Assembly (NCBI GenBank): GCA_965223305.1
Contig: CBDCWT010000047.1
Span: 62,001-126,000, forward strand
Source of the DNA: CBDCWT01 sp965223305
GTDB lineage: Bacteria > Planctomycetota > Planctomycetia > Pirellulales > Pirellulaceae
Length of the DNA stretch: 64,000 bases
Direction: 5' to 3'
The position numbers and the translations under genes are program-made. Every line of letters starts with the position of its first letter. Positions within the stretch are counted from its first letter, which is position 1. Below are positions 54,681 through 63,982 of this stretch, piece after piece. Under the pieces are notes generated by a model. It saw nothing but the letters and a program-made list of their open reading frames with translations. It did no database searches and was not told the origin of the DNA.

Positions 54681-55655
54681 ATGCACCATCGCCTATTCAA
54701 CGGGGCCGTCCTTTTCTGCTGGTTGGCGTCGATGGGTTGGCTGGTCGGGACCAAGATTGCCCCATCGCTTGTCGAAGGGGATCCTCCCGACTATCTCGCT
54801 CATCTGGAGTCCGACAGCACCGACCCGGATGTTTGGCGGATCACATTGAAGGATCGTCTGATTGGGCACGCCGTCAGCCGTGTGACTCGCCAGGCGGATG
54901 GGCGGGCGGAGATGCGCACGGTCGTTCATTGCGACGAATTGCCCCTAGGCGCACTCACGCGCCAGCTGCTGGGGGTCATGGCCGGTTTGATCCAACCGCT
55001 GTTTGGCACTGGAGGCGACACACCAGTCGAGTTGCTGGTGGCCACCCAAGTGCTGTTTGATACCGACGCACGGCCTGCCTGGATCTCCACGACCGTCGAT
55101 GTCGGGGAGATGCGAGCGTTGATTCGCATCGAGGGCACCATCGACGCCAATGGCAAACTGGTGATGGAGGTGTTGTTGGACAGCGGCGGCGGGGCGACGC
55201 CGTTGCGTCAGACGATTGAGTTGCCGCCCAACATGACCTTGAGTAGTACGCTGGCCCGCAATCGCCAGCTCAGCGAGCTGGAGGTGGGTCAGCGCTGGAC
55301 CGTGCCGGTCTATCGCGGATTTCCTCCGAATCAGCCGATGCAGGTTCTCCACGCTTCGGTGGACCGGCGCGAAGTCTTGATTTGGGAAGGCGAAGACGTG
55401 GAGACATTGGTAGTCGTCTACCGCCCCGATCCCGGTTCCCATATTCAGGCGACGCGCGAACCGAGTGGCAGGGAGTGGGTACGGATGGATGGACTGATCG
55501 TGCGGCAGGAGGTGCTGTTCGCGGGCATCAAGCTCATTTTTGAGCGGATCGAGGACTCTGCCGGCAGCAGTCACACGGCCTGGCTCGACTCGCCAGAGAA
55601 CGCACGGCTTTGGCGGCCCCTCACTCGGCTCGATAGCGGAAACGGCGGTGATTGA
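54681..55655 (+). CDS. Membrane-anchored hypothetical protein upstream of ABC transporter
   Basis: ATG 54681 gives 324 residues; an in-frame start at 54636 is less likely. One N-terminal helix (LFNGAVLFCWLASMGWLVGTKI) anchors a periplasmic beta-rich domain (TVPVYRGFPPNQPMQVLHASVDRREVLIWEG). I do not recognise the family. It ends eight bases before the ABC ATPase start, so it is likely co-transcribed with the transporter and may be its periplasmic partner. Confidence 0.65.
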   Translation: MHHRLFNGAVLFCWLASMGWLVGTKIAPSLVEGDPPDYLAHLESDSTDPDVWRITLKDRLIGHAVSRVTRQADGRAEMRTVVHCDELPLGALTRQLLGVMAGLIQPLFGTGGDTPVELLVATQVLFDTDARPAWISTTVDVGEMRALIRIEGTIDANGKLVMEVLLDSGGGATPLRQTIELPPNMTLSSTLARNRQLSELEVGQRWTVPVYRGFPPNQPMQVLHASVDRREVLIWEGEDVETLVVVYRPDPGSHIQATREPSGREWVRMDGLIVRQEVLFAGIKLIFERIEDSAGSSHTAWLDSPENARLWRPLTRLDSGNGGD

Positions 55656-55663
55656 GTTAGCAG

Positions 55664-56428
55664 ATGATTGAGATAGAACAGGTCACGCGGAAGTACGGTT
55701 CCAAGGTTGCGGTATCGGAATTGGACTTGGACATTCCCCAGGGCGAGCTGTTTGCTTTCCTGGGACCGAACGGTGCGGGAAAAACGACGACCATCAAAAT
55801 GACGGTGGGCCTGTTGCAGCCAACTCGCGGCTCGATTCGCATTTGTGGTTTCGACGTCGTGCGGGAGTCGCGCCAGGTCAATCTGCGGACGGGTTATGTA
55901 CCCGACGAGCCTTATCTATATGACAAGCTCTCGGGGCGAGAATTCTTGCAGTTCGTGGGCGAAATCTACGGCTTGGGTCCACAACAACTCAGTGATCGTA
56001 TCCAGGAACAGGTCGAGCGATTCACACTTTCGGACTTCGTGGACCAGTTGGCTGAGAACTATTCGCACGGTATGAAGCAGCGGCTGGTGTTTGCTGCCGC
56101 GTTGTTACACGAACCGGAAGTGTTGATCGTGGACGAGCCGATGGTTGGTCTGGATCCGCGTAGCATGCGGTTAGTAAAGGACCTGCTTCAGGAGCGAGCT
56201 CGGCAAGGGACGACAGTACTGATGTCGACTCATACGTTGGCGGTTGCCGAGGAGATTGCCGACCGCATCGGGGTTATCAGCAGCGGAGAGTTGATTTTCT
56301 TAGGAACGGTCGGTCAGCTCCGCGAACAGTTAGCCAGCGACGAGTCACTGGAACAACTTTTTCTGGCGCTAACGGAAGACAATATGACGCCTAGCAGCGA
56401 AGTTGATTTCGGAACAAGTTCGAGCTGA
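55664..56428 (+). CDS. ABC transporter ATP-binding protein
   Basis: The 254-residue protein has Walker A GPNGAGKTTT, the signature segment NYSHGMKQR, Walker B VLIVDEPMVGLD and the switch His in STHTL. It belongs to the ABC-2-type exporters (DrrA/NatA-like). Its stop codon overlaps the permease ATG (TGATG), indicating translational coupling. Substrate unknown. Confidence 0.95.
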   Translation: MIEIEQVTRKYGSKVAVSELDLDIPQGELFAFLGPNGAGKTTTIKMTVGLLQPTRGSIRICGFDVVRESRQVNLRTGYVPDEPYLYDKLSGREFLQFVGEIYGLGPQQLSDRIQEQVERFTLSDFVDQLAENYSHGMKQRLVFAAALLHEPEVLIVDEPMVGLDPRSMRLVKDLLQERARQGTTVLMSTHTLAVAEEIADRIGVISSGELIFLGTVGQLREQLASDESLEQLFLALTEDNMTPSSEVDFGTSSS

Positions 56429-58227
56429 TGACCGGTCCTGAATACTCAACACTTGCGAAGCATCTCCTGGCACCGGCTGCTGAATCGGCTGCGTTTCTGC
56501 GCATGCGTTGGGGGATTCTCAGGACTATCGTACGGCAGGCGATTCAAACCTCGCGGGTACAGGCGATTTCCATCGGTTTCTCCTGCACGCTGTTATGGTG
56601 CGGTTTGTTCTTTCTGTTCCTCGAAGGATTCCTGTTTGTCCAAACCGAGTTGATTCATCCCGGTATCCGCACGCAGCTGATCCACGCCGTGTTCAATGTC
56701 TTCTTCCTGGCACTCACGGCGATGCTCTTCTTTTCTTCCGCAATCATCACCTACGGCACGATGTACCGAGGAGAAGAAGTAGAGTTCCTGCTCACTCATC
56801 CGGTAAGCAGCGAGCGTGTGGCCGTGCACAAGTTCCAAGAGACGCTGTTTTTCAGCTGTTGGGGGTTCGTGTTGCTTGGCAGCCCCATGCTGCTGGCCTA
56901 CGGCCTGGTTGCCGACTCGCCATGGTATTACTTCGTCCTACTGCTGCCTTTTGTCGTTAGCTTTGTCTTCATACCCGCTGGGCTCGGAGCGATCGTCTGC
57001 CTGCTGGTCGTTCGCCTGCTGCCTGCTGTGCGGATGTACGTCTTGATTATCTTGGCGGGTCTGACGGTTGTGGCCGGTGGCGCCTTCGGATGGCGCGTGC
57101 TGGCCTACGAGAACCACGACGTCATGTCCATGACTTGGTTTCAAGACGTGTTAGCTCGGCTGGAGTTCTCCGAGCAGCGGTTGTTGCCGAGTTGGTGGTT
57201 GAGCAGCGGTTTGTTGGAGGCGGCACATCCAGTCGTCTCCCCGGAGGTGCTGCCTTCCTGGTTGGAGAGCTTGTTGTTTCTCTCGGTACTGCTTTCCAAC
57301 GCTCTGTTGCTGCAGTTAGTCTTGAAGCGGGTAGCGGCGAAAACGCTCCGCCCCGGTTTCGGTAGACTAGCCGACTTATCGCGCGTCAAGCGCAGGAGGG
57401 CGTCTAGCCGCCTCGACCGCGTCGTCCTGTGGTTTCTCCGTCCGCTTCCCAGCGACGTTCGTCAGTTCTTTCTAAAAGACCTGCGGCTTTTTCGCCGCGA
57501 CCCTGTGCAGTGGTCTCAGTTGGGAATCTTTGTGACCTTGCTGCTCTTCTATTTTTTCAACGTCCGACGCTTCGACTACGCTGGCAGCATGGCGCGCTGG
57601 GTATTGATCATGAGCTTCATGAATCTCGCCGTTGTGGGATTGATTCTCTCCACCTTCACCACACGCTTCATATTTCCGATGGTCAGTCTCGAAGGCAGGC
57701 GGTTTTGGGTGCTCGGCACGGCTCCCATCAATCGCGACTCCGTGTTGTGGGGCAAGTTTCTGTTTGCCTGCGCCGGTGCTTTGCCGCCCTGCGCGGGATT
57801 GGTTTTCACTAGCGACGTGGCGCTGGGTGTCTCTCAGCACTCGCCGTGGATCGTGATCGTGCACCAGGTTACCTGTTGGGTGCTCTGTGTGGGGCTGTCT
57901 GCGCTCGCAGTCGGTTTAGGGGCGCGGCTACCCAACATGCGGGAACCTTCGCCTTCCAAGATTGCGGCTGGTTTCGGCGGCACGTTGAATCTTGTGCTTA
58001 GCTCGTTCTATATCATCGCAGTTGTGCTCGCGACCGCAGTCCCCTGTGTCTTGTGGAACTTCGTCGGCTCTCCTCGCCGTGGCAACTGGTGGTTCGGCGG
58101 CGCCGTTGGTTTGGGGACCCCGGGCAGTGTGATGGTGGGGTTAGCGGTCACGATCGCACTTGGCTGCCTAGCGACGATCTTGCCGCTGCGCAGCGGTTTC
58201 CGCGCGTTCCGGCGTCTGGAGTTTTAG
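56428..58227 (+). CDS. ABC-2-type transporter permease
   Basis: The 599-residue protein is polytopic, with more than ten hydrophobic segments (for example VFNVFFLALTAMLFFSSAIITYGTMY and FVVSFVFIPAGLGAIVCLLVV). It is longer than the usual 250-400 residues of ABC-2 permeases, so it may be a tandem permease in one chain. It is coupled to the ATPase. The palindromic element at 58226 begins at the last bases of its stop codon. Confidence 0.88.
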   Translation: MTGPEYSTLAKHLLAPAAESAAFLRMRWGILRTIVRQAIQTSRVQAISIGFSCTLLWCGLFFLFLEGFLFVQTELIHPGIRTQLIHAVFNVFFLALTAMLFFSSAIITYGTMYRGEEVEFLLTHPVSSERVAVHKFQETLFFSCWGFVLLGSPMLLAYGLVADSPWYYFVLLLPFVVSFVFIPAGLGAIVCLLVVRLLPAVRMYVLIILAGLTVVAGGAFGWRVLAYENHDVMSMTWFQDVLARLEFSEQRLLPSWWLSSGLLEAAHPVVSPEVLPSWLESLLFLSVLLSNALLLQLVLKRVAAKTLRPGFGRLADLSRVKRRRASSRLDRVVLWFLRPLPSDVRQFFLKDLRLFRRDPVQWSQLGIFVTLLLFYFFNVRRFDYAGSMARWVLIMSFMNLAVVGLILSTFTTRFIFPMVSLEGRRFWVLGTAPINRDSVLWGKFLFACAGALPPCAGLVFTSDVALGVSQHSPWIVIVHQVTCWVLCVGLSALAVGLGARLPNMREPSPSKIAAGFGGTLNLVLSSFYIIAVVLATAVPCVLWNFVGSPRRGNWWFGGAVGLGTPGSVMVGLAVTIALGCLATILPLRSGFRAFRRLEF

Positions 58228-58405
58228 CCCGGATTATTCATGAAGATCGTGGCGAGAGGTTGTAAGTACGTTCGTGGCAAGGAAGGCGAGCAATTCTCCC
58301 GCAGGCGTATTGAAGCAATACGTCGAGGGAGAATTGTGAAGCATGACGAAGCCACGGATGGACTTACGACCTCGCAGCAGATCGCTCATGAATAATTCGG
58401 GTTAG
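58226..58405. mobile_element. MITE-like full-length palindromic element
   Basis: The ends AGCCCGGATTATTCATGA and TCATGAATAATTCGGGTTA are inverted repeats with two mismatches. The inside is also self-complementary: CAATTCTCCC pairs with GGGAGAATTG and CGTATTG with CAATACG around an AAG loop, and outer segments near 58258-58275 and 58352-58370 pair imperfectly. About 180 bases thus fold into one long hairpin with no open frame, as expected of a non-autonomous mobile repeat. It starts inside the permease stop codon. A matching solo end is at 16211. Confidence 0.75.
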
Positions 58406-58625
58406 GGCTACGCCTCAAAACCAAGTGAAACGCCGTGGAGGATTCTGGTAGCCGAACTCGCCAGAGTTTGGGGAGTAGCCGAATTCGCCAGAATTTGGCC
58501 GAATTGGCCGTCCGCCAAACTCTGGCGAGTTCGGCTACCTCTGAGCGTCGGCTAGGTGGTAAGCCCAGCCACCGACTCCCGTTGTTGTAGGCGGATCAGT
58601 TCCCTCGATTTACCGGCGTGAGTTT
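58406..58625. other. Intergenic stretch holding a three-copy repeat
   Basis: No gene is supported between the palindromic element and the membrane protein. The stretch contains the 24-base repeat family at 58448-58538; nothing else was recognised. Confidence 0.6.
58448..58538. repeat. 24-base repeat in two direct and one inverted copy
   Basis: The unit starts GTAGCCGAACTCGCCAGAG and ends TTTGG. Copy 1 is at 58448-58471, copy 2 (three substitutions) at 58475-58498, and an exact inverted copy at 58515-58538. Copies 1 and 3 form a perfect long stem. Confidence 0.85.
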
Positions 58626-60221
58626 TCAATACCGTATCCAGCCGAGGTCGGACCAATAGTCGAAGATCCAGGAGTGAGACCACGGATTGAGCGCAGGATA
58701 CGATGCAGAAAAGACACTGACCGCCAGCAGCACGTAGGCGATTGCGCGCCAACTTCTTCTTGACGCGATTGCGTCCGCGGCCGGAATCGTAGTCAACAAC
58801 CACAGCGGAACGAACCAGAACATCCAACGAAATCCCGCCGCCACTCCCCCATAGTTGCGATCGACTAGAGGGCGGCAGACGTAGAATGCGAGGCAAACCA
58901 GCGTCGCGGCCGAAATCACAAGCGCAGCTCCGCGCAACGCCTGGTCACTGCGTTGGATCCACAAACCGATGCCAAAGACACTTAGCAGCCAGACAGGCGT
59001 CAGCGACAAGATGCCACGGTGTCCCAACGTCATGTGAAACGCGTAGATCACGCGACTGGCCTCACCGCGGTCGACCCCACGACGCCGCTCTGCGGTCCAG
59101 TAGCTGTTGTCGTATTGATACCAATTGTCCCAGGAGCAAACCTCCAAGCTGGCGGTGTTTGACCGAGGTCGCACGACCCAACGTTGCTGCTGGTCGGGGT
59201 CCCACACGACCCACGTGCTGGCGGCAGTGCCTCGTGACAGGGTTGCTGACGGAGAAAGCTGCGCGGGAAAGTTCTTCCTGAGCTCCGGTGATAGAGTCGC
59301 CGCATCGGGGAGGTCGGGTGGGATTACGATGTCCGCGGGCAATACGGCGAGCACCGCTCCTTCACTTCGATGAGCGTAGGGCGGGCGCCACGATCGGTGC
59401 GCCGCATAGTTGGTCGCGAAGAAAGCGGCCGCCACCAAGGCTGCTGCCGGTACAAACCCAAGCAGCGTTTGACGAGGCAATTGCCAGGTGAGCACGCCGG
59501 CCAACAGAGTAAACAGGGACAGGGCAGGCAATTCGTTTGCCGCAGCGAAGGCAGCGCACCCGCCGGCGACTGCCAAATAGCGCAACTCGCGGCGACCATC
59601 CCGGAGCACTCGGAGCGTTGCATAGGCAGCCACCAGGATCGCTACGGCTGCTGGAAGATGGTTGTTTAGTGTCACGGCGAACGATGTCAGAAAAGTGCCG
59701 AATGTCGCAGTGGCCATAACAAACATCCGCCCCCAATCGGTGGCTCCCAGCCGCTCGATCAGGATGGCCAGCAACACAAAGTACAGGAGTAGTGGTAAGA
59801 CGTTCGTCGTGAGCAACAAGAACCGCACCACATAGAACGGCCGCTCGGACAAAGTTGCCCCGACAGAGTGCTTCAACAGCCAGTACTTCGCCGCGACCAT
59901 GGTTGCCAGCAGTGGGGGTTTGCTGGAATAGGAGTGCTCTCGTCCATCGGCTCCACGGTGACGTACCATGTCGATCGTGTGCCACTCTTTGTCTCTTTGC
60001 CCGTCCTCGCGAACGATAACGTCATCGATCTGGTAGGTGCCTAGGTCCACGAGGGAACGGACTGTGCACCAGCGGCTGCGGTCGTTGGCACTTAACATAG
60101 GCGTGCCGCCGGGACGCGACCTAACTGCCATGATGTGACCGCTCATTGTGGCGACCGATAGAGCAATCAGGAGACAGTAGACCGAGCGGCGGAGGTTGGC
60201 TTGCGGATCGAGCGCAGTCAT
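58626..60221 (-). CDS. Polytopic membrane protein, glycosyltransferase-39-like
   Basis: ATG 60221 overlaps the neighbouring stop (ATGA), so it is the start even though the frame continues to 60659. The 531-residue protein has a dozen hydrophobic segments, a large loop (about residues 315-400) and the N-terminal soluble piece DRSRWCTVRSLVDLGTYQIDD. It resembles ArnT/PMT-type membrane glycosyltransferases or undescribed relatives, which use a polyprenyl-phosphate sugar donor. Its coupling to a polyprenyl-phosphate glycosyltransferase gene supports that idea. Confidence 0.75.
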   Translation of the reverse strand: MTALDPQANLRRSVYCLLIALSVATMSGHIMAVRSRPGGTPMLSANDRSRWCTVRSLVDLGTYQIDDVIVREDGQRDKEWHTIDMVRHRGADGREHSYSSKPPLLATMVAAKYWLLKHSVGATLSERPFYVVRFLLLTTNVLPLLLYFVLLAILIERLGATDWGRMFVMATATFGTFLTSFAVTLNNHLPAAVAILVAAYATLRVLRDGRRELRYLAVAGGCAAFAAANELPALSLFTLLAGVLTWQLPRQTLLGFVPAAALVAAAFFATNYAAHRSWRPPYAHRSEGAVLAVLPADIVIPPDLPDAATLSPELRKNFPAQLSPSATLSRGTAASTWVVWDPDQQQRWVVRPRSNTASLEVCSWDNWYQYDNSYWTAERRRGVDRGEASRVIYAFHMTLGHRGILSLTPVWLLSVFGIGLWIQRSDQALRGAALVISAATLVCLAFYVCRPLVDRNYGGVAAGFRWMFWFVPLWLLTTIPAADAIASRRSWRAIAYVLLAVSVFSASYPALNPWSHSWIFDYWSDLGWIRY

Positions 60222-61207
60222 GAATCCGACGACTCCTCCACAGCTGAGTTGCTCTGCTCTCCCGTACGCTCGGCAATCGAGTAGGGGGCGACGTCGCGGC
60301 CATAGAATGCCGTGATCATCTCGGCTAAAAAGCCGATGGACAGCAGCTGAGCACCCAGCAGCATCGCCACAATCGAATAATAAAAGACGGCTCGCTGATG
60401 AAGATGCCAGTCGTTGGCCGGGCCCTCGTCCAGCCGCGTGAAAATCCAACCTGCTGTCAGAATTCCCAATCCGATCCCACCCAAGGAGAAGCCCAGCAGT
60501 CCCAGTGTGCCGAGCAAGTGCTGGGGGCGCTGACCGAAGCCGGTCAGGAAGTAGACGGTCAGCAAGTCGAGAAATCCTTTCACGATCCGCCCGGCACCGT
60601 ATTTCGAGTGGCCGAATTCCCGAGGTCGATGTTGTACGACGACTTCTCCCACTTTCCAACCACGTGCTGCTGCCAACACCGGCACAAACCGATGCATCTC
60701 GCCGTACAGATGAACCTCCTCAAAGACCTCGCGACGATAGCATTTGAAGCCACAGTTGTGGTCGTGTAGTCTGACGCCCGTCAGCAGGGCGACAAGCCCA
60801 TTGAAAATACGCGACGGAATTACCTTGTGCCATGGATCGTGACGCACTTTCTTCCATCCGCTGACGACGTCAAATCCTTGGGAAATCTCCGCCAGAAAAC
60901 GCGGAATCTCACGAGGGTCATCCTGTAGGTCCGCGTCCAGTGTGAGGATCAAGTCGCCGCGCGCGGCGGTGAATCCGGCGCTCAGCGCCGCTGCCTTGCC
61001 AAAGTTGCGACGGAAGCGAATACCGCGAACACGGTCGTCTCGTTCTGCGATCTGTTCGACGACCTGCCAGGAGTCGTCGCCGGAGCCATCGTCGACGAGA
61101 ATGACCTCAAGTTCGTAGCTGTTTTCCGCTGCGACTGCAGTCAACTCGGTATGCAGCTTCACGAGGCTTTCCGACTCGTTGTACACCGGGACCACGATCG
61201 AGAGCAT
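60218..61207 (-). CDS. Glycosyltransferase family 2, polyprenyl-phosphate type
   Basis: The 329-residue protein has the GT2 N-domain: MLSIVVPVYNESESL, EVILVDDGSGDDSW, RRNFGKAAALSAGFTAARGDLILTLDADLQDDP and SGWKKVRHDPWHKVIPS. Two C-terminal membrane helices follow (LLGFSLGGIGLGILTAGWIF and AVFYYSIVAMLLGAQLLSIGF). This is the DPM1/GtrB/ArnC-like architecture that transfers a sugar to undecaprenyl phosphate. It is coupled with the membrane protein at 58626-60221, which probably uses the product. Confidence 0.92.
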   Translation of the reverse strand: MLSIVVPVYNESESLVKLHTELTAVAAENSYELEVILVDDGSGDDSWQVVEQIAERDDRVRGIRFRRNFGKAAALSAGFTAARGDLILTLDADLQDDPREIPRFLAEISQGFDVVSGWKKVRHDPWHKVIPSRIFNGLVALLTGVRLHDHNCGFKCYRREVFEEVHLYGEMHRFVPVLAAARGWKVGEVVVQHRPREFGHSKYGAGRIVKGFLDLLTVYFLTGFGQRPQHLLGTLGLLGFSLGGIGLGILTAGWIFTRLDEGPANDWHLHQRAVFYYSIVAMLLGAQLLSIGFLAEMITAFYGRDVAPYSIAERTGEQSNSAVEESSDS

Positions 61208-61451
61208 GTAAGAAGTTCCTTTTGGGCTTCCAGCCTTTGCCGCCTCGGTCGGCTGCCTTGGTGCACAGCATCGTAGATGCAGTGGCCGCTGCCGGCTGAA
61301 ACTCGTTCACCAGCGACCACTCTCAGGTCACTCCCCAATCATGGTATCCTACTATGCATCTTTCCCCAACGCTTCGTTCCCGCACCGTGGCTTCGGACAA
61401 GCCAGAATCAGGTGGCCGGCCGTCGCGCAAGGTGGCTGCCAGGCGTTAGCG

Positions 61452-61832
61452 ATGTCGAGCTTAACAGAAAAGATGAGCGGTGCCGCACGAGAGGCTCAGG
61501 TCTTCTCGCGCAAACATCTCGTGCTAGAGCTCGATTACTCAGCCGAGAGTATCGCTGAGATCGAGCGTTCGGTGGACACACTGGACTTCGCGATTGCGGG
61601 AGGAGCGTCTCCGGAGAATGTCGACATGATCACTTCGCTCTGGGGAGCTTACCTCGGTGAGGTCATTCGGCAGAAGATCGGTGGCGATTGGGTGCTGGAC
61701 GAAAATGGTGATCCCTGTCTCCGCTGCGAGAGGTCAACTGTCTCTCCGCATGAACAGGTACGACAGCGGCTGACACACGGTACCGACTACGACCTGCTGG
61801 GTTACTTTGAGCGTATGACAGAGACCTCTTGA
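61452..61832 (+). CDS. Hypothetical protein, DUF3806-like
   Basis: ATG 61452 gives 126 residues; the upstream open frame from 61341 lacks support. The segment WGAYLGEVIRQKIGGDWVLDENGDPCLR resembles the DUF3806-type core, found in small soluble proteins of unknown function. It overlaps the frame upstream of the next gene and is likely co-transcribed. Confidence 0.6.
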   Translation: MSSLTEKMSGAAREAQVFSRKHLVLELDYSAESIAEIERSVDTLDFAIAGGASPENVDMITSLWGAYLGEVIRQKIGGDWVLDENGDPCLRCERSTVSPHEQVRQRLTHGTDYDLLGYFERMTETS

Positions 61833-61849
61833 GCTGGAGGGAACGCGTT

Positions 61850-62812
61850 ATGCGAGTTTGCCGATTCCGTCGCAATCAGAGTATTGAGTTGGGCTACTAT
61901 TGCGAGCAGCGCGTCGTGCCGTTTCAAGATGCGTTCGCTGCCTATGCTGCCGCGACGGGCAGTTCGATCGAGCCGCCGACCCATCCCGACTTATTGGCGT
62001 ATCTTCCGCCCCTGGGGCCGGCAGCCCGCGATGCCAGGAACGTGGGCGACTGGCTGGAGCACAACCTGCAACATCTATCGACTGAGCAGGCTCCAGCTTG
62101 GGCCGATGTCGAGTTGCTGGTGCCGGTACCGCGCCCAAACAAGTTGTTTCTGTTGGCCGGTAACTACGCCCAGCACATCGAGGAAGGCGGAGGGGTCGCG
62201 GCCGAGCGTTCGGAGACTTTTCCCTATGTGTTCATGAAACCGCCAACCACGACCTTGACCGACCCGAACAAGTCGATCCGCATCCCCGCCGTGTCGCCGG
62301 ATCACATTGACTGGGAGCTAGAACTAGCGGTCGTTATTGGCCGGCACGCGCGACGCGTCCCAGCGTCCGAGGCGCTGAGCTATGTCGCAGGTTACACGAT
62401 TATCAACGATATTTCCGACCGCCGCTTCCGTCCCAATCCGGCTCGTCAAGAGAGACCTCGCGACGCGTTTTTCGATTGGCTGCACGGCAAATGGCACGAT
62501 AGTTTTTGCCCCTGCGGCCCCTGCGTCGCCGCACCCGACAGCGTGCCGGATCCGCAGAGCCTCGAACTTCAGCTTGCGGTCAATCAACAGGTAAGGCAAA
62601 CTGGCGCGACTTCCCAGCAGATCTTTCCGGTCGCCAGTGTGATCGAGTTCATTTCCGACATCGTCACGCTAGAACCCGGTGACATCATCTCGACCGGGAC
62701 ACCCGCGGGTGTCGGGAACTCATCCGGCACCTACCTGGCACCAGGGGACCGAATCGAGGCTTCGATCAGTTGTATCGGTACTTTGGTGACCTTGGTCGCG
62801 GCTGAGGGATAA
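61850..62812 (+). CDS. Fumarylacetoacetate hydrolase family protein
   Basis: ATG 61850 follows GGAGGGAACGCG, a strong ribosome-binding site. The 320-residue protein has KLFLLAGNYAQHIEEGG, FMKPPTT, the metal-ligand region DWELELAVVIGRHARRVP and GDIISTGTPAGVG. Family members hydrolyse or decarboxylate beta-diketo acids. The substrate is unknown; the central segment SDRRFRPNPARQERPRDAFFDWLHGKWHDSFCPCGP is Cys-containing and extended. Confidence 0.92.
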   Translation: MRVCRFRRNQSIELGYYCEQRVVPFQDAFAAYAAATGSSIEPPTHPDLLAYLPPLGPAARDARNVGDWLEHNLQHLSTEQAPAWADVELLVPVPRPNKLFLLAGNYAQHIEEGGGVAAERSETFPYVFMKPPTTTLTDPNKSIRIPAVSPDHIDWELELAVVIGRHARRVPASEALSYVAGYTIINDISDRRFRPNPARQERPRDAFFDWLHGKWHDSFCPCGPCVAAPDSVPDPQSLELQLAVNQQVRQTGATSQQIFPVASVIEFISDIVTLEPGDIISTGTPAGVGNSSGTYLAPGDRIEASISCIGTLVTLVAAEG

Positions 62813-62992
62813 CAGTCACAGTGGCGGAAGGTGGGTGGGGGCAGGGACCATCCGACCGCGAGCGACGGGTAGCGGGTGCGAATCGACGTAGACTACGAGA
62901 TTGCCGGCCACGTGCAGGCGGACAAATCCTGCTAACGGCTGGCTCTCTGACAATGCGATGGAATGCCATTTGAATAGCGGGAGAAGCGAGTG

Positions 62993-63982
62993 ATGCGAAT
63001 CGGAGTGTTTTGCAGCGGTGGTGACGCCCCTGGGATGAACGCGTGCGTACGTGCCGTCGTCCGAGCAGCCTTGTCAGAAGGTCATGAAGTGGTTGGAATT
63101 CGACGAGGATACCAAGGACTGCTGGAGGAAGACTTCTGGCAAAGCCACGCAGGGGCGCAGCGGATCAGCCTCCGTGATGTTTCGGGCTGGGTGCAGCGGG
63201 GCGGCGCGATGTTGCGCAGCAGCCGTAGCGACGAGTTTAGGACCGAAGTTGGACAACAGCGAGCCGCCGAGGTCCTCACCAAACACCGAATCAACGCACT
63301 CATCCCGATTGGTGGCGACGGGACGTTCCATGGCGCGGTCGCGCTGGCTCGCTATTGGGACGGGTTGATCGTGGGATGCCCGGGCACCATTGATAACGAC
63401 CTGATCGGCTCCGATTTCACCATCGGCTTCGCCACCGCTGTCCAGACAGCAGTCGAAGCCGTTGACAAAATTCGCGATACGGCGGAGAGCCATGAGCGGA
63501 TGTTTTTGATCGAAGTCATGGGGCGGCACAGCGGATTCATCGCCGTTCATACTGCTCTCGGCTGCGGTGCCGAGGCAGTCTGCATTCCGGAAACAACCAC
63601 GGAGATCGAGGCGATCTTGCGCCGGCTGGCGGTCCTGAAGAAAAGAGGTAAGGGCTCCGTCATGATGATCGTGGCTGAAGGAGACGAGGAAGGGAGCGCC
63701 GACGTCCTTAACCAACGACTGCAAGCTGCGGGGTGTCCGTTTCCCAGTCGTGTTGTGATCTTGGGCCACCTCCAACGTGGTGGTCGGCCGTCGCCGCAGG
63801 ACCGCATCCTTGCCAGCCAGCTCGGCGCCTTCGCCGTCCAGTCGATTCTCGAAGGAAAAACCGGTGCGATGGCGGGCCGTCTGGGCCACGAGCTCGTGCT
63901 CACGCCATTCGAAGAGACTTACGCCGAGCACAAGCCGATCCCCTCAAATCTACTCCAACTGTTGGATGTACTGGCAAGCTGA
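62993..63982 (+). CDS. pfkA: ATP-dependent 6-phosphofructokinase
   Basis: ATG 62993 gives 329 residues. The nucleotide loop is IGGDGTFHGA, with Gly rather than Asp at the position that separates ATP from pyrophosphate enzymes, and the catalytic stretch is PGTIDNDL rather than KKIDNDL; both point to ATP use. EVMGRHSGFIA and the C-terminal GHLQRGGRPSPQDR are further family motifs. It catalyses the committed step of glycolysis. The gene ends 18 bases before the window edge. Confidence 0.95.
   Translation: MRIGVFCSGGDAPGMNACVRAVVRAALSEGHEVVGIRRGYQGLLEEDFWQSHAGAQRISLRDVSGWVQRGGAMLRSSRSDEFRTEVGQQRAAEVLTKHRINALIPIGGDGTFHGAVALARYWDGLIVGCPGTIDNDLIGSDFTIGFATAVQTAVEAVDKIRDTAESHERMFLIEVMGRHSGFIAVHTALGCGAEAVCIPETTTEIEAILRRLAVLKKRGKGSVMMIVAEGDEEGSADVLNQRLQAAGCPFPSRVVILGHLQRGGRPSPQDRILASQLGAFAVQSILEGKTGAMAGRLGHELVLTPFEETYAEHKPIPSNLLQLLDVLAS

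Noticed and set aside
60222..60659. Upstream extension of the membrane protein frame
   Set aside because: It lies wholly inside the glycosyltransferase gene; the ATGA overlap at 60221 marks the real start.
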